Below are positions 25,146 to 34,695 of a DNA stretch of 36,862 nt, piece by piece. Position 1 is the first letter of the stretch; each line of letters starts with the position of its first letter. The position numbers were made by a program, and so were the translations under genes. The notes below the pieces were generated by a model. The model did not search any database, had not been told where the DNA came from, and saw nothing but the letters and a program-made list of their open reading frames with translations. The stretch is from Chitinophagales bacterium (GTDB lineage: Bacteria; Bacteroidota; Bacteroidia; Chitinophagales; Chitinophagaceae), in the NCBI GenBank assembly GCA_015655015.1, contig JAATFV010000083.1, forward strand, positions 1 through 36,862, written 5' to 3'.

Positions 25146-26243
25146 CTATCGCAGCTGGCTTATCGCCTCGGCCACAGGATGGCTGGCCGTAAATTGTAAA
25201 CCCAGCAATGCTGCAAAAGTTTGTGCGAATTGTTTCTGCCAGATCAACACAGGTGTTTTTACTTCGCCTTTGGCAGGCAGGCCCGGAGCCATCACTCCAA
25301 ACCATATCTGACTCGCTTCCTTTACCCCGACGCCATGACTTGTCCATTTTTCCTTATTGATATCGCCGCGTCCATGGTCAGTAGTGACCCATAAGGCTGT
25401 CTTATTCCGGTATTGGGGATCGGCCTGAAGATAGGACCACAATTGCCTCAGCCACTCATCGACATGACGGGCCGCATCCAAATAATTTTTGTACATCTTC
25501 TGATGCGCCCATTCATCTGTTTCCAGGTAGGCTATGTACAACACCTTTGGCCTCCTGGTCCTGAGATACTCCATCGCGGAATATTGCGTAAACACGTCCA
25601 TGCAGCCTTCCTCCCCTTCTCCCTTAAAAGATTCCTGTTTCATCTGGTTGATAAGCAGCTCCCGGGGAGTGGGATCTTTCCATTGGATGGAATCAAAGGC
25701 AGCCATGACAGGAAAACCAGCGCGCTTCCGGTTGAGTATGCGACGATAGGCTTCCCATGAGCCAAAGGCGGCCACTTTATTTTTAAACGCAGGTTGCCGG
25801 TTGATAAATTCCAAAACATTGACATTCGGATTATCGGGATATTTGTTGGTATTAATGGACGTGTCCGGGTAACCCGTAAATATTTCGTTATAGCCAGGGT
25901 AAGAGAAACGATAGGGATTGGCCGTATTTACCTCGTTGCCATATTCCCTGTTGCCATATAGCTGCCCGCTATCGGAGAAAACGGTCCACAGGAAAGGGAA
26001 CAATTTCTTTCTGCGTTCCCTTACATCATTGCTCCAATACCGGCTGAAAATATCAGCGCTGTCACCCTGATTAAATTTTCCGTTGACGGCGATAGCGCTA
26101 TCCATCCCTTTATATATTTCCTGCCAGCGTAACCCATCGGTGGTAACAATGACGATGTTTTCGATCTTTGGCTGCGCCGTTATGCCGCTGCTTATTCCAA
26201 TAAGCAGCGGCAGGATGAAAAAAAAGAGCCGGGACTGTTTCAT
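25146..26243 (-). CDS. Alkaline-phosphatase-superfamily phosphodiesterase/phosphatase, exported
   Basis: This 365-residue protein has an N-terminal signal (about 1-23). The metal-binding set of the alkaline-phosphatase superfamily is visible: Asp36 in TTDGLRW, Asp243 and His247 in ETDEWAHQ, Asp289 and His290 in TTDHGRG, and His303 in TSHGVG. The nucleophile should be a Thr or Ser near SYPGYNEIFTG (114-124), but I cannot fix which. Members hydrolyse phosphate mono- or diesters. Its start follows the stop of the PqaA-like gene with no gap (TAAATG), implying translational coupling, and it precedes the fusion gene by 38 bases. Confidence 0.82.
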   Translation of the reverse strand: MKQSRLFFFILPLLIGISSGITAQPKIENIVIVTTDGLRWQEIYKGMDSAIAVNGKFNQGDSADIFSRYWSNDVRERRKKLFPFLWTVFSDSGQLYGNREYGNEVNTANPYRFSYPGYNEIFTGYPDTSINTNKYPDNPNVNVLEFINRQPAFKNKVAAFGSWEAYRRILNRKRAGFPVMAAFDSIQWKDPTPRELLINQMKQESFKGEGEEGCMDVFTQYSAMEYLRTRRPKVLYIAYLETDEWAHQKMYKNYLDAARHVDEWLRQLWSYLQADPQYRNKTALWVTTDHGRGDINKEKWTSHGVGVKEASQIWFGVMAPGLPAKGEVKTPVLIWQKQFAQTFAALLGLQFTASHPVAEAISQLR

Positions 26244-27710
26244 TTAATGCAGTTTAAGTTCTTCCTTATCGGCTACGAACATCCGGGTGCTCTCCGTATA
26301 TTCTCCTCCGTTGGGGTTTTTATACTTGAGGTCCAGATAAAAGGCTTCGAAGCCCGATCCGGGAAATTTCTCCGTCACCACCACCTTTCCTTTTCCGGCG
26401 GCGCCCAGGCTTTTGCCCGTCCAGACAGATTTACGGAAGATCATATTGTCCGAATGCGCAGACCAGAGGATGGCATCGACGAGAATATCCGCGGTGGTCT
26501 TAACGGTGAGGGTCATCTCCCCCTTTTTGGTGCTAACCTTCCAATCGCAATCCGGGTAGGGCTGGTGCGCCAGGGTCAGGCCGTAGAAAGCGCTTAACGC
26601 TTCAAAAGCGCTCTTTCCATCACCCAGGTTATGACCGGCATTGGGCACATAATGGATCATATTACGGCCGGGGATGCTGTCATAATAATTCTTGATCGCA
26701 TCTACGACCCAATATTCGTCATTGGTGCCGATAAAGATCATTTTCGGCATGGCAAGCTTCTTCCGGTAGACATAGGGGTCCACCATGGTAGTGATCGAGT
26801 TACCGCCTTCGGTATGGGCCTCCTGGGGAATCCCCAGTTTTACATAGTCTTCGATCTGCTCGCTGTATTCATGCCAGGCCTTGATCTGGTAATCCAGGTT
26901 GACCGGCATATTGAGGATATCGATCACCATCGGTCCGATCGCCTCTACCCGCTTGTCATTAGCGCCGGTGAGCCAGGTCGTCCAGCCACGTTTGGAAGCG
27001 CCGGAAACGACAAAGCGGCTTACGGGATGATGTAATTCATTCGAAGCGAATTGCTGAATAGCGTCCATGGCGCGAACAGCGCTCTTTACCATCGGGAAGA
27101 GCAGGGGCCAGGAGTAATCCCCGTCGTTTTTGAAGTTGTGAAGGGTATAGGAAATGAGGGCGTCTTCTTTGAGATCGCCGTACAAGGGTTGGTTAGGCGT
27201 CTGTTTGACCACGGCTACGATCGACTTGTTCATGGAGGCGATCCCGGCCATGGAACGGAGGAATTTATCGTCCTGGCCTGCCCATTCGGGCAGCCCGTTC
27301 TTTACGGCCCCGCCCGTAATGAAAAGGAGGGCGCCGTCATAACTATTTACTTTCGGAACATATACCACCAGCTGATGGGTCCAGACGATATTGCGCCATT
27401 TCTGGGAGGTCAGCAGCAGGTTGTAGACCTTTACGTCTCCGATATCATAGGTGTCTTTTATTTCCCAGCGGAAGGTCGTATCTCCGTTCTGCAAATAATG
27501 GGAAAGGGCATTGGCGGGTGTGGTGGGGCCGGCAGCCGACTGCGAACGGCCGGATAGAGGCGCGAAAAACAGTATAAGCGCTGCGAGGGCTGCCGTCAGT
27601 TGTGAGAACAGGTTCTTCGGCGAAGGAACATTTTTCAGCGAAAGAACATTTTTCAGCGACAGGGTATTCATCCTGCGAATTAAGGTATGTAATTGAATCT
27701 TATTTCTCAT
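26244..27710 (-). CDS. PhoPQ-activated pathogenicity-related (PqaA) family exported hydrolase
   Basis: This 488-residue protein has the PqaA family pattern: LVVYVPK and LLFITGG early on, a VSGASKRGWTTWLTG block near the middle, DPYVYR and PKMIFIGTNDEYW, and PNAGHN further on. It is an alpha/beta-hydrolase-like fold. GASKRG matches the GxSxRG nucleophile region, and the His in AGHN is a candidate catalytic residue. The family's substrate is not established. An export signal follows a run of LSLKN-type repeats at the N-terminus; translation may start at 27710 or at the ATG at 27671, just ahead of the repeats. The gene lies 41 bases downstream of susD. Confidence 0.8.
   Translation of the reverse strand: MRNKIQLHTLIRRMNTLSLKNVLSLKNVPSPKNLFSQLTAALAALILFFAPLSGRSQSAAGPTTPANALSHYLQNGDTTFRWEIKDTYDIGDVKVYNLLLTSQKWRNIVWTHQLVVYVPKVNSYDGALLFITGGAVKNGLPEWAGQDDKFLRSMAGIASMNKSIVAVVKQTPNQPLYGDLKEDALISYTLHNFKNDGDYSWPLLFPMVKSAVRAMDAIQQFASNELHHPVSRFVVSGASKRGWTTWLTGANDKRVEAIGPMVIDILNMPVNLDYQIKAWHEYSEQIEDYVKLGIPQEAHTEGGNSITTMVDPYVYRKKLAMPKMIFIGTNDEYWVVDAIKNYYDSIPGRNMIHYVPNAGHNLGDGKSAFEALSAFYGLTLAHQPYPDCDWKVSTKKGEMTLTVKTTADILVDAILWSAHSDNMIFRKSVWTGKSLGAAGKGKVVVTEKFPGSGFEAFYLDLKYKNPNGGEYTESTRMFVADKEELKLH
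27613..27666. repeat. Three 18-bp tandem repeats in the N-terminus of the PqaA-like gene
   Basis: The plus strand reads TTCTTCGGCGAAGGAACA, TTTTTCAGCGAAAGAACA and TTTTTCAGCGACAGGGTA in a row. Read in frame they give three 6-residue units (TLSLKN, VLSLKN, VPSPKN) just before the signal peptide. The unit is a multiple of three, so copy number can vary without a frameshift. Confidence 0.8.
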
Positions 27711-27751
27711 TATTATAATTTGTACTATTTTTTATTCTGTATGTTATCGGT

Positions 27752-29452
27752 CTACCATGGTTTGCCCGTACCCTGGGATATCCAGGGTTTGGACCATGCG
27801 CTGTTCTTAAAGCCGTTCGTAGCATCGGCGCCATACCCTGAATAATTATTGGTCTCCAGGTTATTCTCCGCGGCAAGGCAATTCGTGCCGTTGAGATTGC
27901 GTTCGTTCAGCATATAATAGAACCGGACAGGCAGTACCGGGGCTTTCGCAGTCGGGCCTGATACCAGGGCGGGATAACCGGTCCGCCGGAAATCAAACCA
28001 GGATTCCTGGGCAGCCGTCCAGGAAGAAATCCACTTCTGGATGATCAGTTGCTGTACGGTGCCGTTAAACGCTACCGCCGGTTGGGCAATATAAGCATTA
28101 TAGGCCGCAGACAAACCCCATGAGCTGAGAGAAGACTGGATAGCCGCATTATAATGTGTTTTCGCATCTCCGGCAGACCACCCTTTCATAGCAGCTTCCG
28201 CCAGGATGAAATGCACTTCGGCGGAGGTCATGATCCTTGCCTTCAGCAGGGGTCCGTTGGCATTCATATACATGCTGTTCAGCCAGGATACATGGGGGTT
28301 ATGGGATGCCTGGGCGGCATCGTTGCTGAGGTTATATACCGGCCCGCCGACAATGGCGGGAGGAATGCCCACATAGTTCTGGTCCTGGTCGATATCGTTC
28401 AGCGTAAGGCCTTTGGCCGCCACCACATCGGGGGAAAGGTAACGTACTTTCCGGTTCTCGCCATTTACCACCGTGTCGGTGATCCTGTCCGTAGCAAGCG
28501 GGAAATTCTCGTTCACCAACAAAAAAACCTGCACTTTATTGGCCCAGACACCCAGGCGCGGGTCGTTCAGGGGCACCAGGGTCTTAACGAAAGTAGAGCA
28601 CATCTTCAATTCCCGGTAGCTGATGCTGTCGGAATTATAGGTCACGTTGGAAGGCCAGGAGTCGGCATCGCTGTTGCCGGCGAAAGCCATCAGGGCGTCA
28701 TCCGAAGAGGAGGTCATGATAGGATATTGAGCCGGGTCGCCAACGATCTTTTCGATACCCGCCCTGGCTACATCGGGCAGCTTATCGGAGATCCGCATAT
28801 AAAAACGCAGCGCCAGTGAATTGGCCAGCTTTCTCCAGGCAGCAGGATTGCCCTGAAAGTAGACATCCACGTTATCCACCGTACTGGCATATTCATTTTT
28901 AGGTTTGGACAGCAGGGTATTCGCCTTGTCCAGGTCAGCCAGGATACCCGTATAGATATCCTGCTGTTTGTCATAAGCCGGTAAAGTATTGGCGGTGCCG
29001 CCCTGGTCCCCGTTAAGAGCCTTGCTGTAGGGCGCATCTCCCCAAAGATCTGTGATCAATCCGAAGAGCATGGATTTCATGGTGAGGGAGATCCCTTGCT
29101 GCAGCTCGAACTTAAGATCGACGGAACGGTCGTAGACGTATTTATTATTCCGGAGAATATCGTAGTACGGCTGCCAGCTGTTGTCGCCGCTCCAGTCATA
29201 TTCATTGTGCGGTCCTACCCATCCGTCCTGCTGAGTATGCTGCATGACGCCCGCTACATCCCCGAACCCCAGGGTGACCAGCTGCTGTCCGGCCGAGGTC
29301 AGCACGGTTGACAATACCAGGTTGGGGTTGGTTGTCAAAGGATCCGCTCCGTTGGGGTTCACGTTAAGATCTTCCAGGTGCTTCTTACAGGAGGAGAACA
29401 TCCCTGCGGACAAGACCAGGAGCGTAAAGAATTTTATATGAAACCGATTCAT
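27752..29452 (-). CDS. SusD/RagB-like surface lipoprotein (SusD-like_2 type, PUL2)
   Basis: This 566-residue protein has a signal and lipobox (MFSSC, Cys about 22) and the opening LEDLNVNPNGADPLTTNPNLVLS typical of SusD-like_2 proteins. The central and C-terminal regions carry WRKLANSLALRFYMRIS and ESWFDFRRTGYPAL, both hallmark segments of the group. It would hold the ligand on the SusC barrel at the cell surface. It begins 21 bases after the susC stop, so they are co-transcribed. The sequence shares the family but not close detail with the PUL1 SusD, so the ligands probably differ. Confidence 0.93.
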   Translation of the reverse strand: MNRFHIKFFTLLVLSAGMFSSCKKHLEDLNVNPNGADPLTTNPNLVLSTVLTSAGQQLVTLGFGDVAGVMQHTQQDGWVGPHNEYDWSGDNSWQPYYDILRNNKYVYDRSVDLKFELQQGISLTMKSMLFGLITDLWGDAPYSKALNGDQGGTANTLPAYDKQQDIYTGILADLDKANTLLSKPKNEYASTVDNVDVYFQGNPAAWRKLANSLALRFYMRISDKLPDVARAGIEKIVGDPAQYPIMTSSSDDALMAFAGNSDADSWPSNVTYNSDSISYRELKMCSTFVKTLVPLNDPRLGVWANKVQVFLLVNENFPLATDRITDTVVNGENRKVRYLSPDVVAAKGLTLNDIDQDQNYVGIPPAIVGGPVYNLSNDAAQASHNPHVSWLNSMYMNANGPLLKARIMTSAEVHFILAEAAMKGWSAGDAKTHYNAAIQSSLSSWGLSAAYNAYIAQPAVAFNGTVQQLIIQKWISSWTAAQESWFDFRRTGYPALVSGPTAKAPVLPVRFYYMLNERNLNGTNCLAAENNLETNNYSGYGADATNGFKNSAWSKPWISQGTGKPW

Positions 29453-29473
29453 AATTGAATAATTAATGGGTTC

Positions 29474-32400
29474 TTAGAATACTACGTTTAATTTGAAACC
29501 GATGGGGATCACCCAGGGGTTAACGTTATATCTTTCGATGCCTTGTTTGAACTGGCTGCCCGATCCCTGTACGTCGGTGGAAGGCTGGAAAGCGTTTTCC
29601 GGATCTATATTGATCTTTGCGGCCGTCCACAAAATGATGTTCCGCGTATAGATGGAGAAGGTGGCGCTTTGCACTTTCGCTTTCATCGCCTTGACAGGCA
29701 GCTCATAAGAGAAAGAGAGCTCCCTCAGCTTCAGGTAGGAAGCCGGGAAAGTATAGGCCCTGGTGAACCCCCAGGCAGTGGCTCCTGCAAAAGGCAGGAT
29801 GGCAGTACCGCCCGGCTGGTTGATATTCTGTCCCAGGTTCTCATAATACCCGGTAGGATGGCCCTGTGCATCAAAACCGGATGCCCGGACGCCAGGCACG
29901 AAGACGCCGCCATAGGGAAGCGTATAGGGGCCATAGACAAAGGGATAACCATTATACTGCGGGGTAGGTCCGCCCACCAGGGGGAAACGATTGCCGCTGC
30001 TCTTGATCAGCTGGTCCTGGTGGTTGACCAGGTAATCACGCAGGTCCTTTCCGGATTTGCTGCCCGGGTTGACCAGGTGGTCATAGAACAGGGAAGACTC
30101 CCCATATTCTTCTCCGTACCGATACGTTTGTGACACGAAGTCGCCGCCGTTTCTCCAGTCGAGGGTGAAGTTCAGGCTGAAGCCCTTATAAGAGATGGAG
30201 GTCTGGAACCCCAGGATAAAGTCCGGGTTGAAATTGCCGATCTTATTTTTCGCATTGATAGCATCGATCGACTGCCATTTACCGGTATTATCCAGCAGCG
30301 GATATCCGTAATAGGGAGATTGTTTGTCTGTGACAGTGAGCATCTGGGCGTCATAGATATCCCCGATCGTCTCTCCCTTATAGGTCCATGCGCCGCCCTG
30401 GGCGTCCGTCCACAAGGTGAAATAAGGCTGATCGCCGGAGAGCTCTACGATCTTGGTCCGGCTGCGGGTAAGATTGGCGTTCACATCGACCCTCCAGTTC
30501 CTCGTCTGTACGGGAGTTCCGCCAAGGGCCAGCTCGATGCCCTTGCTGCGCAGCAGCCCGGCATTGATATCCTTCGAAGAGTAACCGGAAGAAGGCGGGG
30601 TCTGGGTATTGAAGATCTGGTTCTTGTTTTCCACCACATAATAAGTTGCCGCGAAACGCAGGCGGCTCTTGAACATATTGACATCGATGCCGCCTTCATA
30701 GGAAGTAGCTATCTCTGGCTTGAGATCGGGATTGAGCAGGGTACCCGAAGTCGACAACCTTGGAATACCGCTCCAGGCGCCGGCATTGCTCAGGACCGTC
30801 TGCAGGCTGTAAGGGCTGGCGTCATTACCGGCCTGGGCGTAACCGCCGCGGAGTTTGATCAGATCGATCGAACGGGATTTCAGGCCGATGATATCATTGA
30901 CCAGGAGGCTTACCGAAGCCGAGGGATAATTGTAAGCCTGTGCGTTCGGCAGGGTACTGGACCAGTCATTCCGGTCGGTAAGATCCAGGTACACCATGTC
31001 CTTATAGCCGATATTGATCAGGCCATAAAGACTGTTGACTCCTTTTTCGTAGGAGGTGCTGGAATAATCCAGGTTGTCCGGCAGGATGTTCTGGATCGTG
31101 AAGACACCCGGCACGACGAGGCCCGTACCGTTCTTGGTGGCATTACGGACCGTGGATCCCTTCTGGTAGCGGGTATTACCGCCTCCGGAAACGGAAAAGC
31201 TGAGCCCCTTCCATTCCTTTTTATAGGTTAGCAGAAAATCTGCATTGCTTTCCAGCGTATTGAGGTTGATCACCCCGTAGGAGCCGCCCGGATCGTCCTT
31301 ATAACTTTCAGAGATACGGGTCTCTCTTTTTTCGTCATAGGTGTCCAGGGCGTAGCGGGCCATGAAGGTGAAGGCGGGAGAGATCTGCCAGTCCGCTTTC
31401 ACGTTCCCGAAGACCCGGTCGCGGACAAAGCTGTTGCGGACTTCATTAGCCAGGAACCAGGGGTTGTTGTTAACGCCTTTGGCCGTGGTAAGCTGCTGCA
31501 GCCCTTCCTGTCCAGGCACCCAGTAATTCTTCAGGTCCCTTATATCAACGTGCGGAGAGGTGTTATACGCCCATTGCAGCGGGTTGGTGCCTCTTTCTCC
31601 CGCAGGACGGTTGTTGGAATTATTCCGGCTGAAGTCGATGACGGTGCTCAGGCGGAGGGATTTGTTAACCTTGACGCCCGTATTCAGGTTGAGACTGTTG
31701 CGATAGAGATCGGAATTGGGAATAATGCCCTTGTTGGACATATTAGCATAGGAAAGCCGGTAAGACATCTGATCGTTATTGTTGGCGACGGATACCCCAT
31801 TGGTGCTGGTGATACCGGTCTGCACGAAATTCCGCACATTGTTCTTGTGGGAGACCAGCGGCATGGGAATGGCCTTGCCAGTGGCAGAGTCGATCGGGCT
31901 ATTCCATTGCACTTCCTCATACCCTTTGTCAAGCTCGGCCCCGTAGGTGCCTCCGGCATTTTCCTGGATCAGGGAGCCGAAGGGATTGGTCAATGGGTTG
32001 CCGCTTACGGAAGCCGGAATGGCGGAGAATTGGCCGGCGCCGTACCTGGTTTGAAACTTAAGGAATTTATAGGGCTTGTCGAATACGGTGTTGGAGGTGA
32101 CGGTGACCGTCATTTTTTTGGCGCCGCGCCCCGTTTTGGTGGTGATGAGAACGACCCCGTTACCAGCCCGGGAGCCGTAGAGGGCGGCGGCGCTGGGTCC
32201 TTTTAAGACGGTGACGCTTTCTATATCGTCGGGGTTGATGCTGGATAAGGCATTGCCATAGTCTACCCGGTTATCCGTACCAACTTCGCTGATATTATTC
32301 AGGGTATTGGCGATGGGAACGCCGTCTATCACAAAAAGAGGCTGGTTATCGCTGCTGAGCGAGGTAGCGCCCCGGATGACCATGCTGACGGAAGAACCGG

Positions 32401-33214
32401 TGCCGCCCGTGGAGTTGATCGTTACCCCGGGTATTTTCCCGGCCATGGCGTTGATGATGTTCTCCTGGTTGACACGGGTGAACTCTTTCCCTCCCAACTC
32501 TTCGACGGAATAACCCAGGGAACGTTTGGCCCGGGTGATCCCCAGGGCAGTCACCACGACGCCTCCAAGCTCCTGGGTGGAATTTTCCAGGATCACTTCC
32601 AGCTGGTTGCGGCCGGCCGGGCTGACCTCGATGGTCTTAAAGCCGACGGAGCTGAATACAAGGACCGCATCGGGACCGGTGACTTTGATTTTAAAGGAGC
32701 CATCGAGCTTGGTCAGGGTAGCATTGGTAGTGCCTCTTTCCGTAACCGAGATCCCTTCGAGAGGAGCGTTGTTGACGGTCCGGACGACACCCCTGATCTC
32801 CCGTGGCGGGGGAACCGCATACAATGCCGAATCAAGGGGGGCAGCCGGTGTATTTTTGCGGATAACGATGCTTTTGCCCAGCAGCTCATATTCCATCCGC
32901 TGTCCTTTCAGGCAGGCATTCAGCACTTCTTCGATGGAAGCGTTCTCCATATGAAGGCTGACCGGGGTCATCCCTTCCAGCAGGGATTCCTTGTATACGA
33001 AGGAAATGCCTGTCTGCCGGGTGATCTCTCTGAACACCTTTTGCAGAGGGGCGTTGCGTACGGCGATCGTCACTTTCTGGGAGAACCCGCTGGCGCTTAC
33101 CTGCAGGCAAATAGCAAAAAGCCAAAAAGCGGTTAGTTTCATAACCAGTATACTATTTTTTCGATAATTGCAACGGGATCCTGCGGAGCCCGTGAAAACA
33201 GCCCTGAATTGCAT
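29474..33214 (-). CDS. STN-type SusC/RagA TonB-dependent transporter with signalling domain (PUL2)
   Basis: This 1246-residue protein starts with an atypically long charged N-region, a signal segment (about 25-45, VMKLTAFWLFAICLQVSASG) and an STN domain (about 47-118, QKVTIAVRNAPLQKVF), which contacts the FecR periplasmic domain. A carboxypeptidase-regulatory-like domain follows (about 138-212), then the plug (about 217-345) with VVVTALGI, MAGKIPGVTI, RGATSLS and FVIDGVPI, and a large barrel ending in GFKLNVVF. STN is the link to the ECF-sigma/FecR genes just upstream, so substrate binding should activate this locus. The start at 33214 fits SusC proteins that carry a short basic segment before VMKLT; the ATG at 33142 (MKLTAFW) is the alternative. 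Confidence 0.95.
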   Translation of the reverse strand: MQFRAVFTGSAGSRCNYRKNSILVMKLTAFWLFAICLQVSASGFSQKVTIAVRNAPLQKVFREITRQTGISFVYKESLLEGMTPVSLHMENASIEEVLNACLKGQRMEYELLGKSIVIRKNTPAAPLDSALYAVPPPREIRGVVRTVNNAPLEGISVTERGTTNATLTKLDGSFKIKVTGPDAVLVFSSVGFKTIEVSPAGRNQLEVILENSTQELGGVVVTALGITRAKRSLGYSVEELGGKEFTRVNQENIINAMAGKIPGVTINSTGGTGSSVSMVIRGATSLSSDNQPLFVIDGVPIANTLNNISEVGTDNRVDYGNALSSINPDDIESVTVLKGPSAAALYGSRAGNGVVLITTKTGRGAKKMTVTVTSNTVFDKPYKFLKFQTRYGAGQFSAIPASVSGNPLTNPFGSLIQENAGGTYGAELDKGYEEVQWNSPIDSATGKAIPMPLVSHKNNVRNFVQTGITSTNGVSVANNNDQMSYRLSYANMSNKGIIPNSDLYRNSLNLNTGVKVNKSLRLSTVIDFSRNNSNNRPAGERGTNPLQWAYNTSPHVDIRDLKNYWVPGQEGLQQLTTAKGVNNNPWFLANEVRNSFVRDRVFGNVKADWQISPAFTFMARYALDTYDEKRETRISESYKDDPGGSYGVINLNTLESNADFLLTYKKEWKGLSFSVSGGGNTRYQKGSTVRNATKNGTGLVVPGVFTIQNILPDNLDYSSTSYEKGVNSLYGLINIGYKDMVYLDLTDRNDWSSTLPNAQAYNYPSASVSLLVNDIIGLKSRSIDLIKLRGGYAQAGNDASPYSLQTVLSNAGAWSGIPRLSTSGTLLNPDLKPEIATSYEGGIDVNMFKSRLRFAATYYVVENKNQIFNTQTPPSSGYSSKDINAGLLRSKGIELALGGTPVQTRNWRVDVNANLTRSRTKIVELSGDQPYFTLWTDAQGGAWTYKGETIGDIYDAQMLTVTDKQSPYYGYPLLDNTGKWQSIDAINAKNKIGNFNPDFILGFQTSISYKGFSLNFTLDWRNGGDFVSQTYRYGEEYGESSLFYDHLVNPGSKSGKDLRDYLVNHQDQLIKSSGNRFPLVGGPTPQYNGYPFVYGPYTLPYGGVFVPGVRASGFDAQGHPTGYYENLGQNINQPGGTAILPFAGATAWGFTRAYTFPASYLKLRELSFSYELPVKAMKAKVQSATFSIYTRNIILWTAAKINIDPENAFQPSTDVQGSGSQFKQGIERYNVNPWVIPIGFKLNVVF

Positions 33215-33221
33215 AACTTTG
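33214..33221 (+). promoter_or_regulatory. Candidate -7 box (TAACTTTG) for a plus-strand RNA opposite the susC leader
   Basis: TAACTTTG is a full match to TAnnTTTG on the plus strand, overlapping the susC start codon on the other strand. No clear -33 TTTG is seen upstream. It would drive the candidate small RNA annotated at 33228. Confidence 0.35.
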
Positions 33222-33227
33222 CCGGGT

Positions 33228-33360
33228 TTGGGTGATATAATAAATAATCCAGTCAGATTACTTGTGCCTGTTACCCCATTCCGGTTGCGTTAAACCGCAA
33301 CCGTTCACCGGCTGTGTTACGAGCACATCCGGGGAGCCCCGCCTGACCGCGGGGTTTTTT
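33228..33360 (+). ncRNA. Candidate antisense small RNA opposite the PUL2 susC leader
   Basis: The segment between susC and fecR holds three successive hairpins. They are CGGTTGCG/CGCAACCG (33282-33303, perfect 8 bp); CCGG+TGTG with CACA+CCGG (33308-33332, one mismatch); and CCCCGC/GCGGGG (33337-33354) followed by six Ts, a strong plus-strand terminator. A -7 box lies at 33214-33221. No gene is on the plus strand here, so the product would be a roughly 130-nt RNA antisense to the susC mRNA leader. In Bacteroides, small RNAs encoded opposite susC leaders (such as DonS) repress sigma/anti-sigma-controlled SusCD loci; the resemblance here is in arrangement, not sequence. Start and end are inferred. 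Confidence 0.4.
33337..33360 (+). terminator. Intrinsic terminator on the plus strand between susC and fecR
   Basis: CCCCGC (33337-33342) and GCGGGG (33349-33354) form a 6-bp GC stem with a 6-nt loop, followed by six Ts (33355-33360). The T-tract is only on the plus strand, while both neighbouring genes are on the minus strand, so it ends an unannotated plus-strand transcript. Confidence 0.65.
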
Positions 33361-33365
33361 AGTAA

Positions 33366-34607
33366 CTAAGGGAGCACAAATACTTTTTTTCCTTCTATTT
33401 TAAAATGATTGATTCCATTGGCTTCCAGCAGCGCAAGCAACTCCTCCAGGTTCAGGTTCTTGCTGATGCTGCCTCCTAACGCCGATTTATCCGGTGTTGT
33501 CTTATAGATCACTTCGATATCATACCATCTTGCCAGCTGGCGCATGATGGCGGAGAGATCAGTGTTATCGAATTCAAACAGCCCGTTCTTCCAGGCGATG
33601 GTCTTCTGAAGATCCGCCTGTCCAAGAGTGAGTTCATGTGTGATGCTGTTGAGCCTGGCTTGCTGACCGGGAAGCGGGCGCCTGGCCAGGCCGCCTCCTT
33701 CGGAAACCTCGACGGCTCCCTGCAACAGGGTGGTATTGATGGTATTTTCATCGGAATAGGCCATAACATTGAAGCTGGTGCCCAATACCTGTACATTCAT
33801 ATTTTTCACCGATACCCGGAAAGGCATCGAGGGATTCTTTGCAATTTCAAAATAACCTTCTCCTGTCAGCTCCACCAGTCGTTCGGAGCCCTTGAAGCTG
33901 GTGGGAAACTTCAGCGAAGAGGCCGAGTTCAGCCATACCTTGCTGCCATCCGGCAGCACGACCTGGTACTGCCCGCCGCGGGGAGTGCTGATCAGGGCCA
34001 TCATGACCGGATCGGCGCTGCCGGAATTGGCAGCATCCCCATCCCGGAGCGGATCATTCATGGTAGTGGAGGAGACGGATACAGCGCCATTGGATTTGTC
34101 GATGGCGGCCCTGCCCTGCTGAGCGATACGCCCATCTTTGGCGCTATCTAGCACAATGCGTGTGCCATTGGCAAGCGTCAGGATGGCTTTGTTGCTGCCG
34201 GGATGGATACTATCACTATGAAGGATAACCGCAGCTATAGGAGCATGGGGAGCAGCTGTTCTGAACCACCATGCGAGGGCAATACATAAGAGTAAAGAGG
34301 CGGCAAGCGCCGTATAACGGATCAGCTGCCGGCGGGCCGTTGAGATCTTTCCGATGAGAACGGGCTGCTCCATTGTCTTTTCAACCAATCGTCCCTTTTT
34401 GATCTGTTCCCACATCTCCGATTCCAGATCCGGTGTCCAGGACGCATGCACTTCACCCTGTTGCAGCAACTGCATAAAATCTTTTTGCAGGGACGCGTCA
34501 TACGCCCCTTCCCGGAAAGCCGAACGCAGCTCTTCCCAATCATCTACGGAAAGCCTGCCGGCCTTGTATAAATCAAAAAGATATTCAAAACGTTGCCTTG
34601 TCATCAT
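33366..34607 (-). CDS. FecR-type anti-sigma factor (PUL2)
   Basis: This 413-residue protein has a cytoplasmic helical N-terminus (about 1-90), one membrane segment (about 98-116) and a periplasmic FecR domain (about 190-290) with TPRGGQYQVVLPDGSKVWLNSASSL-type motifs. A C-terminal DUF4974-type, STN-like domain follows (about 330-413) with LARWYDIEV and LNLEELLALLEANGINHF. It holds the ECF sigma factor until the STN domain of the cognate SusC signals. It follows the sigma gene by 88 bases and precedes the susC leader, the standard arrangement of Bacteroidota signalling loci. Confidence 0.95.
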   Translation of the reverse strand: MMTRQRFEYLFDLYKAGRLSVDDWEELRSAFREGAYDASLQKDFMQLLQQGEVHASWTPDLESEMWEQIKKGRLVEKTMEQPVLIGKISTARRQLIRYTALAASLLLCIALAWWFRTAAPHAPIAAVILHSDSIHPGSNKAILTLANGTRIVLDSAKDGRIAQQGRAAIDKSNGAVSVSSTTMNDPLRDGDAANSGSADPVMMALISTPRGGQYQVVLPDGSKVWLNSASSLKFPTSFKGSERLVELTGEGYFEIAKNPSMPFRVSVKNMNVQVLGTSFNVMAYSDENTINTTLLQGAVEVSEGGGLARRPLPGQQARLNSITHELTLGQADLQKTIAWKNGLFEFDNTDLSAIMRQLARWYDIEVIYKTTPDKSALGGSISKNLNLEELLALLEANGINHFKIEGKKVFVLP

Positions 34608-34695
34608 CCTAAAGACGGCCCGCGAAAGTCAATGGCCCAATGAGGAGTAAATTATTTTTTAAAGTATGGGGCCGCCGCCCGGCAGTCTGCGGGCG

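Noticed and set aside
25108..25347. N-terminal extension of the triple-fusion frame
   Set aside because: It overlaps the 3' end of the upstream phosphodiesterase gene and would bury the signal peptide; the ATG at 25107 is correct.
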